From: Phaseolus vulgaris
Lineage: Eukaryota; Streptophyta; Magnoliopsida; Fabales; Fabaceae
DNA length: 64,000 nt
Assembly (NCBI RefSeq): GCF_000499845.2
Contig: NC_023750.2
Coordinates: 26,044,643-26,108,642 of the forward strand
Reading direction: 5' to 3'
Shown here: positions 55,407 to 64,000 of the stretch, in pieces
Layout: every line of letters begins with the position of its first letter
Position numbering within the stretch: position 1 is the stretch's first letter
Translations under genes and position numbers: made by a program
Notes under the pieces: generated by a model
Databases searched by the model: none
What the model saw: the letters and a program-made list of their open reading frames with translations, nothing else
Told to the model about the DNA's origin: nothing

Positions 55407-55965
55407 TGTTTCCGCCGGTTGACTAGATTGTGCTTCGTGCGTAGCTAAGACTCGCGTATCAAGGACCCCTTCATCTTTGCTCCAAATTCCCACCCTTAGC
55501 CGTCGTGTGTACCTGAAACAGAGAGAACAAAGGGCGCCCTCGCGGCCGTTTGCACTCTGACGCTCAAGTCAGCAAGCAAGAAACATCAAAAGACACATCT
55601 CCGTATCGGAACACCGTGAATGGATGCTCTGAAGGTGGTAAAAAAACTGAATAACTAACTTTTCTACCTAATCGCTTGTGCGCACTGCGAGCAAGCAACT
55701 AGTGTGTGTGTGTGTCAAACTGAGTCTCTCCCCCTGTCTCCAACGTCTAAAGCCTCTTTTAAACGTCTCAAGCATTTAAAGCATCTTAAAGCGCATTTAA
55801 AGCGTTTAAAAACGTCCAACGCATTTAAAACGTTCAAAGCGTTTAAAGTGCTTTAAAGCGTTCGAAACGTAAACTGAATAAAATGTACCTTAGCAAACTT
55901 TCAGGGAAACTTATATACCTTGATGTTTCAGTACTTAATGCCATGTGTTCTTCTAACTTGATCAC
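55407..55965 (-). repeat. Bold 5' LTR, first part
   Basis: Plus-strand TGTTTCCGCCGG start, homologous to the first half of 48598-49787 (GGGCGCCCTCGCGGCCG; CATTTAAAGC words). Interrupted at 55966 by another LTR. Confidence 0.78.
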
Positions 55966-56389
55966 TGTTCCGCCGGTAGACCAAGGTCGTCTTTGTGTGT
56001 GGCTTGTCCTTGCAAGCTGGAGCACCTTCGTTATGCTCCGTCCTTGATACCTGAAAAGAAGTGAACAAAGGGGCGCCCTCGCGGCCGTTTGCACTCCGAC
56101 GATCAAGTCAGCTAGCGAGAAACATCAAGGGTGACACACCCTCTGAAGGTGGTCGAAAACTATGCTAATTGACTAAAACTGAGTTGCCCTAATTGCCTTG
56201 TGCTCACAGTGGGTGCGCAGCGAGAACAACTAGGGTTAGTGCTCTGTGTAAAACTGCGAGAATTAGGTTATAACTCGGATCCTCTTTCAAATGCCCCAAG
56301 GTCCCTCTTTATACACCTCTCACATTGAAAGCGCGTTCAAGCGCATTGAAAGCGTATAAAAATGTGCCTTGAAACATTTGATACGTAAG
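55966..56389 (-). repeat. B-like LTR fragment nested in Bold LTR
   Basis: Starts TGTTCCGCCGG. Minus-strand TATA (TATAAAGAG) near 56310. It is the reverse complement of a sequence related to 49788-50223. Cut at its far end by A3. No TSD can be checked because the other end lies beyond A3/A4. Confidence 0.75.
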
Positions 56390-57193
56390 TGTACCGTCCT
56401 GGTAGTCGGGAGTGATGACGTGGCATCAAGCTATTGTATAGGCGTGTTGATGGGATGCCTGGCTGGCAGAAGGGAAGGAAGTCGGGGGCTCGTATTAAGT
56501 TGGCGTGCTCCGATCTCCATCATGCCTAATCCGGCGGTCACCGAGTTGAGGATGAAGTCGCCAGATGTGAACCCAGGCGACCAAGTGATTAGAGATCGCC
56601 GAAACAAGGACATCGCCGAAGATGAAGGCAGGTGGTGCAGATCATGAAGGCGGTCGGCGAGACCACAGGGAAGGTGTGTACGAAGGCACCCGAACTCGCC
56701 ATCCAGAAGAGATCACGCTCCAAGGCAAATATGCACTGAGTAGTATCATGCATAAGTAACTTAGCCAAAAGAGAGACAGAAGTAGCGCCCAAGTCAAGGA
56801 TGCTCCAGATGAACGCACGTGTACAGCTGGATGCGAGCCACGTGTCCAGATGTGTAACTGCCAGGAGAGAGAAAGTGTCCAGGTATATAAGAGTTTTCCA
56901 ACGAACTTCTGAGGTACGCACGTTCAGATTGTCTTCTTTACGCTTGCGAGTCTTGAGTATACTGAGAGAGAACATTGCACGGTTCCTTAAGAGTTCTTGA
57001 GTTTTACTCTTAGTAATTGGTGGTTCAGTCGCTGACTTGGGCGTCGGAGCGTGATCGGCTGCAGCGGCGCCGTTCTGTTCTTTTGCAGGTTCTTGAGGCG
57101 AATCGCGGTGAAAGACGGAGGTTGACGCGGCGCATACGTCGATCCAAGTTTGACGAGGCAAAGCTCCAGCGTTTTGGTCAACAGGCAGGATCA
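56390..57193 (+). repeat. A3 5' LTR (804 bp)
   Basis: TGTACCGTCC...GGCAGGATCA. TATA box TATATAA at 56884-56890; G-boxes CACGTG near 56817 and 56839 upstream of it. U3 about 500 bp. Confidence 0.92.
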
Positions 57194-57604
57194 TCAGGCG
57201 CCCACCGTGGGGCCGTGTAAAACCTGTTCCCATCCACAGCGCGAGTTCTTGGAGGTTTCTGCAGTTTCTGTGTGGTTGTGTGCTGGTGCAACCATTGTCC
57301 GCTGTTCATCTAGGTTTTGTTCGGTGATTTCGCGTTTTCCACCGTTCGTTTGGGTTTTTGTTCGGTGAGGTGAGGTTTTCTGCTGATTGCGCGAGTTTCG
57401 ATCGGTGAGATCTGAGTTCTTTGGCTCGTTTGGTTTTTCGTGGGAGAAGCGTCGGTTTCTGGTGGAGTTGCAGGTTTCTGTGGAGTCTCCCTGCGTTCTT
57501 GAGGTTTCTTTCGGAGTTTCGCGAAATTCTGACCGATTGATCGCTGAATTGATCGTCGCTGAAGAAGGTGTTGTTCATTACTCTCTGTGATTTGTCAAGT
57601 TTTC
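57194..57604 (+). promoter_or_regulatory. A3 primer-binding site and leader
   Basis: AGGCGCCCACCGTGGGGCC at 57196-57214, two bases after the LTR. The leader up to the ATG is T/G-rich and non-coding. Confidence 0.65.
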
Positions 57605-59071
57605 ATGAGAAAAATGAGAAGCAACCGTTCAAGTCCAGTTGCGCCCGTTGTTGCTGAAGGCGCCATGACTATGGCGCAGATGGTGGAAATCATGCGTTCG
57701 CTGCAGGCGAATGTGGAAGCCTCGCGTATAGAGCAGGCAAGAATGCACGAGGACCTGGTCGCCTCTCGGGCCAGGAATGATGAGCTTAGCAGAGTGACTG
57801 AAGAACTGCGTCAAGCTCTTCAGGAGCAGCGAGGGCGTCCAGTCGCTGAAGAGGTCGTGCCGTCAACGCCGCCTCGTGTTATTCCTATGCCTTTCGCTCA
57901 GGCGATTACCGACACGCCTATCCCTGCGAGTGTGGTACCTGTGAAGGCTGTTTTCACCGGCGTGGAGGATCCTGAGGCTCATCTCACCACGTTCCATACG
58001 CAGATGATGCTGTCAGGAGGATCAGACGCCGTGTACTGCAAGATGTTTGTGAGCACACTCCAGGGAACGGCGCTGGAATGGTTTGTGAGCCTGCCTACAG
58101 GTCACATAACCAACTTCCAACAGTTTTCAAAGATCTTCGTCGAGCAGTACATCGTGAACAAGGCACCGCCCAGGGTGTCTTATGACTTGTTCGACATAAG
58201 GCAGTATCAGGGAGAGTCCCTCAGGGACTACCTGAATCGTTTTGGGGCGCAGATGGTCCGATCGCCGGCTAAAGATGAAGAGATGCTGGTCTACGCATTT
58301 AAGAAGGGCGTGCTGCCGGGACCATTCTGCGAGGCATTGATCAGGGCCCACCCTGCAACATTTGCTGAGGTAAGGCGACTTGCGGTGGCCCACATCGCCG
58401 ATGAGAGTGAGGTCGCCGAGAAGAGGGGAAGCGTGGCTCTCGCTAGGCCACGCGCCCAGACTAGGATTCAGCCACAGAGGGTGCTGGAGACAGCGGCGGC
58501 TAGGAGGGATCAGAGGACTCGCCATCCTTACGATCCAAGGAAGAACAAGGGCAGGGGCCAAGGGCGCCCTCAACCAGCACGCCGGGAGTACAATCGCTCG
58601 CCTAAGCACAAGTTTGTCATGGGATTGGCAGACCTGATCGCCATTCCCAATATAGCAGCTAGGCTGAAGGCGCCGGAGAAGGTGGGCGACAAGGTGCTGG
58701 GACCAAAGCCAGACGCCTGGTGCGAGTTCCACCAAGGCTTTGGCCACACCGTGGATTCATGCTTGGCTCTAGGATACCAGCTCGACGATCTGGTCAAGAG
58801 CGGGTTCCTAGACGACTACTTGCTGGATAGAAGAGCGGGGGACGCGTCGAGCTCCCAACCAGCAGGTGGTGAGGCTCAGCAGCACGAGATGCCTACCCAC
58901 GGAGAAATCCACACCATTGCAGGAGGTTTCTCGGGTGGTGGATGCACCGCATCACAGAGGAAGAAGTATGCGAGGTCTGTGATGACGGTGGATATGTTTG
59001 AAGACCACTCGCCGGATGTGGACATTACGTTCACCAAGCAAGATCTTCGGGACGTTGTGCCTCATGACAAC
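57605..59071 (+). pseudogene. A3 gag with start of protease, interrupted by A4
   Basis: ATG at 57605 (MRKMRSNRSS; alternative 57614). Full gag: coiled coil (MAQMVEIMRSLQ), gag domain (AVFTGVEDPEAHLTTFHTQ), Arg-rich region, WCEFHQGFGHTVDSC. It reads through TASQRKKYAR, where A2 has a UAG, into the protease lead (FTKQDLRDVVPHDN). No internal stop is seen in 489 codons. The frame ends at TGA 59072-59074, which is the first triplet of the A4 LTR, so truncation is due to insertion. Confidence 0.88.
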
Positions 59072-59864
59072 TGATCCTGCCTGTTGACCGGAGCGCTGGA
59101 GAATGCCTCGTCAAAGGATCGACGTGCGCGCCGCTTCTCACTTCCGTTCCTCCTCTGGATCTATCTCAAGAACCTGCAAAGAAACGATACGGCGCCGCTG
59201 CGGCCGATCGCACTCCGACGCTCAAGTCAGTGACGGTATCACCAAATACTAAGAACTGGAACCGTGCAAACTCTCTCTCACAAACAGCTATGTCACTCGC
59301 AAGCGTAAAGTGTATGAACTGAACGCGCGTACCTCAGAAAGTTCGTTAAGAGCTCTTATATACCTGGTGATTTTCTCTCTCCTGGCAGTTACAGACTTGG
59401 ACACGTGGCTCGTATCCAACTGTACACGTGCCATCATCTGGAGGCTCCCTGACTTGGCGCTGCTTCTACTCTCATTTTGGCTAAGTTACCTATGCATGGT
59501 ACTGCCCAGTGCATAGCTAACTTAGAAGTGCGATCCCTACTGAAACTGGCGAGTTAGGGTCTTCATACACCTTCCCTGTGGTCTCGCCGGCCGCCTTCAT
59601 AATCTGCTTCTCCTTTATCTTCGGCGATGTGCTTGTTCTGGCGATCTCCGACTGCCTGGTCGCCTGAGTCTACATCTGGCGACTTCATCTTCAACCTGGC
59701 GATCGCCTATTCTGATAAACTGGAAATCGGAACACGCCAACTTAACAATCGGCGACCACACGTGCCTCCCGACTTCCTTCCCATCTGCAAACCTGGCGCC
59801 TTGTCAACACGCCTACACTGTAGCAGGATGCCACGTCATCACACCCGTCCACCAGGGCGGTACA
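59072..59864 (-). repeat. A4 3' LTR (793 bp)
   Basis: Same termini as A2 and closely related to it. Followed by CAAGCCCCCC (minus-strand purine tract). Confidence 0.92.
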
Positions 59865-60461
59865 CAAGCCCCCCAGTCTTAAGCGAAGGCTTGTCTAGCG
59901 AAAAGACTGAAAAAGCCTTCGTTAACACCGGTCTACGTGGCATGGACGCAGAATTCCAAGCGATAGTACTTTCTGCTGCTCTGACGCTCCACCAAACCCT
60001 TCACCGATTGCTCGACACGTGGCTTCATCAACGGCTCTCTTCATCTGCCGTTAGCGCTTCCAAAACCATTTCGAAAACCCTTAAACCCCTTACGCTCCTA
60101 CTGTTCCATCACTTTCTTCACACTTGCATACGCTCTCATTTCCTTCTGCGAAAGCTCTCGACGTTCCTCGACGCTCTAGATCACCACCTCCCTTCAACGT
60201 TCTCCTGATCATCGAAAGGTAACTACTTTCCTTCATCTGCTGGGTTCCCTTGCATTTTCACCGATTTGCATCATCCTGTAACTGTCTGGTGCATACGCTG
60301 TGGGCTGTTTTTCCATTTCTCCTTCTGCGTAACTTAGGGCTTTGTCGATCGTCGCAACGAACTCACATTCGTTCGTCTTTCACCTTCCTTCTATGATCGA
60401 GTCAGCCTTTGTAACCCTCCTGATTATTTTTTTTCTTTCTTCTTCGTTTGCAGTTGCTATC
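59865..60461 (+). promoter_or_regulatory. A4 purine tract, opposite-strand promoter and 5'-UTR intron
   Basis: Purine tract at 59865-59874. G-box CACGTG at 60016-60021 in GACACGTGGC. Candidate 5'-UTR intron from 60219 (AAAG|GTAACT) to 60453 (TTTGCAG); ATG at 60462. Confidence 0.6.
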
Positions 60462-63098
60462 ATGACTCGCACGAAGATCACCCTGAACCCCCCTCCATCA
60501 GCGCGAAACCCTCCTCCACAAGCACACGACTCAACGCAAGTTCGTGGTGCTCCCTCTTCGCAGGCTGTGAGGCCTGCGTCTTCCCAAACCGCTCTGGCCC
60601 AGGCGACTCCACCAAACGCTGGAGGAGCCCCCATCCCTCTGCCAGACTTCAAGGCTTTATACCCATGGGCTAACCCAACCCTCTTAAAGGAAACCTCGTC
60701 GGTGAACACTGCGGGAGCGGTTCTGCGATTGACCAATGGGGACGAGGCCCACCAATCGTTTCACAAGGAGCACGATGAGAGAATGATGGTGCTGCCTTGC
60801 CCCGCCGCTCTGCCAGTGTGCGCCGATGATAAAGTGAGCGCCGACGGGCCCTTCTGCTTCGTCTACACCACTTTCTTCAAGAAGGTCAAACTCAGGTTCC
60901 CTCTTACTCGATTTGAGAGGGAACTCTTAACCGAGCTCAACATCGCTGCCGCCCAGCTTCACCCCAACAGCTGGGCGTTTGTCCGAGCTTTCGAGATAAC
61001 GTGCGCCCACCTGGGGTTGCCCGCGTCAGTGGACGTGTTTTTATTCCTGTTTGAGGCCAAACACCCAGGAGATCGCCTGTGGGTCAGCCTGAATGCCATT
61101 GCTGGGAGATCCATTTTCACCATCTTCCAGCAGTCGTACAAGGATTGGAAGGGGAAGTTCATCCAGGTTCGCGCAAATGACAAAGACACTTCCCTTCTCG
61201 ACGGTTTCCCCTTGTACTGGGTGGACAAGGGGAAAAAGGAGTCCAAGAGCTGCTTCAGGAGGCCCAGAAGTCCTGATAGCATGGGAGCTTTGGATCGAGA
61301 CCTCTGCCTATTCTGGAAGAGGGTGGCAGATGCCCACATAACATTCTTGACCCCCACCCTGATTTCCTTCGAGTTCTTTGAGGACCAGTTGGAATTCCAA
61401 ATAGGTCAGGACGCTACACTCTTGTCTTGACATTGCTTCTGATATTGTTTTTGGGCGTCTTGTGCGACACACACAAGACTTTGGTTTTATCTTTTCTGCA
61501 TATGCCTGTTTTTACTGTCTCATTGCCTTGTACACTAATCTTTTTTCCCCTTTGAGCTAACTTATGCACTTTCGTTTCATGCAGATACCATGTTGGGTAA
61601 GAACATGCTCGCTGACTTGAAGGCGCTCGCCCGCAACCACGGGTTGGCGACCGGTTCCCAGACGGTGCCCAACTCGGCGGTCGAGAAGGCCATCATTCAT
61701 GGGCGATCACCGCCTAAGGAGCCCACCCAACGAAAGAAACTGGTCCTTAAAAGGCCAAAGCGAAAAGCCCCCCAAGTCGTCCAAGAGGAGGAGGAAGAGG
61801 ACGACGAGGTCACTGAGGATGGCCTCGTTACAAAGAGGAAAAGGGTGGCACCACCTTCTCCACCTGCCCCACCCCCTCCTCCAGCTTCAACACCACCATC
61901 AACACCTGCTCCTCCTCCCTCATCGCCAACACCACGAGCCCCTTCACCACCAGTCCAAGCAACTCCACTGGCCACTGCGCCACCAGCAGTCGAGGCTCAA
62001 GAGCCAAACTTTCTGGAGGACCCCCCAAGTGCCTCTACGCCCCATATCTCAGCTGGAGGGGGCCCTCCTTCAAATGCTTCAGCTGCAGAGAACGTTCCGA
62101 CCGGGAATGAGGTTGCTCACACCTCCCCAATTCTAATTACCGAGTCCCCGGTCGCGTCGCCACGCCAGGAAGCAAACATTGAAAACCCTGCTAAGGAAGG
62201 TGGCGGCGAGAACCCTCCACAAGCTCCCCTGGCGCCTCTCCAGGCATCCAACCTTTCCCTTGAAGTCACAAGGATGTGGGAACCTCTGACTGCCAAACTC
62301 AAAACCATAGCAGAGGATATCCCATCAATCATAACGAGGGCTGTGGAGAGCTCCACCAGGAGGCTTCAAGATGATCTCTACCACCTCAAGACTGAAAACA
62401 GCACAATGAAGGTCGAGGTGGAGAAGGTGGCCTTCAGCCTAACGCTCGCGGAAATGGAACATTCCCGAGTAGAGGATGCCCTGAGTACCGAGCTTAGGCT
62501 TGCGCGCAAGGAAGCTGCTGACCTTCGCCGCAAAGTCCATGAACTTGCCCAAGAAAAAGTTGAACTTGAAAGCAAAATCGTGCCTCTGCGCACCAAGGCG
62601 AGCGACCTGGAGGCTCACATTCAAGCTAATGCCGATAAGGTACAAAAACTGGAGCAAAGGTCAATCGACCGCGAGAAGCTACTTGGGCAAGTAGAGAAAG
62701 CGAGAGACGACGCCATGGCTGATCTCACCGAGGCAAACAAGGAGAAAGGGAAGATGGCTGCCGAGTTGGCCCAAGTTCAAACAGAATCCAAGAAGGTTAC
62801 TGACGACCTTCTCCATGCTCAAGAGACTAACAAACAACTTCAAAAACAGGTTGAAGAGCAGGGGCAGCAGAACAAGGAGCTCAAGAAACAGGTTGAAGAG
62901 CTTCAAGGACAATTTGAAGAACTTAAGCTAAATTCTGCTCAGATTTTGACTGCTGGATTCGAAGCCGCTCGGGAGCAATTCGCATGCCTATTCCCTGATC
63001 TCGACCTCAGCATGGTGTCGTTAAACAACGAAGTAGTAGATGGAAAGGTCGTTCCCGCCGAAGGCTCAACCAATTCCACCCCATCTGCTTCTTTATAA
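60462..63098 (+). CDS. A4 opposite-strand spliced gene (818 aa)
   Basis: Exon 1 is 60462-61404 and exon 2 is 61585-63098; the intron 61405-61584 (GTCAGG...CATGCAG) splits the same Asp codon as in A2. Length (818 residues) equals A2. Same parts in order: Ser/Pro tail, conserved region with LTRFERELLTELN, basic patch (KRPKRK), acidic run, KRKRV, proline linker, long coiled coil, VVDGKVVPAE near the end. In A4 the intron lacks the early in-frame TAG, so an unspliced reading would continue eight more codons. Exon 1 differs from A2 at 54 sites, about 40 of them silent. Function unknown. Confidence 0.85.
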
Positions 63099-64000
63099 AT
63101 TCACTTGCATTTACCTTGTAAAAACTCTTGCATATGTGTTTTGAACAGTTACTTATTTCAATAGCGAAACTTGGATATTCTTTCTTCTGACTTCTTTTGA
63201 GCGCTTTCACCTTCTTTGTATGTTTAACTTTGCCGAGTTTAACTTAGCGATTTTGCAAACACGACCTTTGGCGTAACTGCTTCGAGCCGATTCAAACTTA
63301 AGCAACAATCGCTTTAAACAACTTGTACCCTTGAGGCACTAACCTGATCATGAGAAAAGTTTCCAAGCAACGAACTGTAACTCAATCATTAGTTCAAACA
63401 ACGTCCCATTCGACCTGCTTTATCAAACAAGTCTTTCAACCTTCTCGCCGTCGCTTGAACTTTTCCCGATCGCCAAAACCTCTTGGTAACACCAGCTTTT
63501 CCCAGCCTCATGCTTTGGCAGTCATTTCTTTATCTGGGCAGAAATGCCCTTTGGGATCTTCCTTTGCCCCCCTGAACTTCAGAGCTGAAGACCGGCTGGC
63601 TAGGCGTTCTCTTCGAACCTACCTTAGCCACCTTTCAAGCTTCTTCCACCCTCTTCGCCATACCTGAACTCGTTCAAGACGAGAAGGATTTTATCTTGCC
63701 TATACCCGCACATAAGCGAGAAGGGCTTTAACTCGCCTGAGCTCGCACAACGGCGAGAAGGACTTTATTTGATGCCTCAACTTGCCCAGGGTGTACATCT
63801 CCTCCCCCTGGATGCACTGAGGATCTTTTCTTTCTCTCGCCTGCACTCGCTCAACGGCGAGGAGGTCTTTAATTGGCCTTGGCTCGCACAACGGCGATAA
63901 GGACTTTATCCGGTGCCTCAACTTGCCCAGGGTGTACATCTCCTCCCCCCTGGATGCACTGAGGACCTTTCTCGCCTGCACCCGCTCGACGGCGAGGAGG
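63099..64000. repeat. A4 3' UTR, spacer and start of stem-loop array
   Basis: 63099-63650 matches the A2 spacer. From 63660 the array begins: GCGAGAAGG, CGGCGAGAAGGACTTT, CCCAGGG...CCCCTGG units with GAGGATC/ACCTTT, twice, and CTCGCC...GGCGAGGAGGTCTTT. It continues past the window edge. Confidence 0.75.

Larger units (their letters stand above)
56390..59071 (+). mobile_element. Element A3, 5' part (plus strand)
   Basis: 5' LTR, primer site, leader and gag of a family A element in plus orientation. Interrupted by A4 at 59072; the remainder would lie right of the window. Confidence 0.9.
59072..64000 (-). mobile_element. Element A4, 3' part (minus strand), runs off the window
   Basis: 3' LTR, purine tract, opposite-strand gene and start of the stem-loop array. 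Gag-pol would lie beyond 64000. Left target bases are ACAAC (59067-59071); the second TSD copy is outside the window. Confidence 0.9.

Noticed and set aside
61405..61430. Exon 1 of the A4 gene ending with eight further codons instead of at the splice site
   Set aside because: The extension lies in the intron, and splice borders identical to A2 restore the frame into exon 2.

Overview
This window is flowering-plant repeat DNA, almost certainly from heterochromatin. I see no host gene, tRNA, rRNA or CRISPR array. Nearly all of it is Ty3/gypsy LTR retrotransposons, most inserted inside one another, plus one copia-like LTR and one 5'-truncated L1-type LINE. The many reading frames are gag, protease, reverse transcriptase (RT), RNase H and integrase remnants. 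An additional spliced gene runs on the opposite strand. A phaseoloid legume host is my inference from the general look of the LTRs; it is not proven here.

Three gypsy families are present. Family A (LTR about 0.8-0.9 kb, reading TGTACC...GGATCA) and family B (LTR about 1.2 kb, TGTACC...GGAACA) are Tat/Retand-like. They carry gag-pol with a gypsy RNase H followed by a second RNase H-like domain, and a third gene on the opposite strand between pol and the 3' LTR. Family C (LTR about 0.9-1.0 kb, TGATGG...ACATCA) is chromovirus-like, with CRM-type RT and an initiator-Met-type primer site. Its single gag-pol frame runs on into the 3' LTR.

Layout. 1-2280: end of a B-type LTR, an exon-2-like coiled-coil fragment and degenerate repeats. 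2281-49787: B element B1 (minus), split by C1 (2831-10476, TSD ATAAG) and by the C2 composite (14089-46393, TSD ACGTT). Inside C2 sits C3 (5' LTR 41459-42456). Inside C3 sit A1 (18788-38403, TSD TCTTG) and a LINE (40054-41072, TSD of 16-17 bp). Inside A1 sits A2 (23655-35941, TSD CCTCC), complete and youngest: its two 792-bp LTRs differ at 5 sites. 49788-56389: an older B element (Bold, minus) with gag, pol and 5' LTR. It is broken by LTR pieces in both orientations and by a copia-like LTR that itself contains a solo LTR. 56390-59071: 5' LTR and gag of A3 (plus). 59072-64000: 3' half of A4 (minus), inserted in A3 gag and running off the right edge.

The most interesting content is the opposite-strand gene of family A (A2 25042-27676; A4 60462-63098; A1 20250-22554). 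It has a 5'-UTR intron, a coding intron with canonical borders and an 818-residue predicted product. Between A2 and A4, exon 1 shows about 40 synonymous and 14 replacement changes, which indicates purifying selection. It is convergent with gag-pol, and a modular array of stem-loop repeats lies between the two gene ends. A GACACGTGGC G-box occurs both upstream of this gene and upstream of the TATA box in the LTR.
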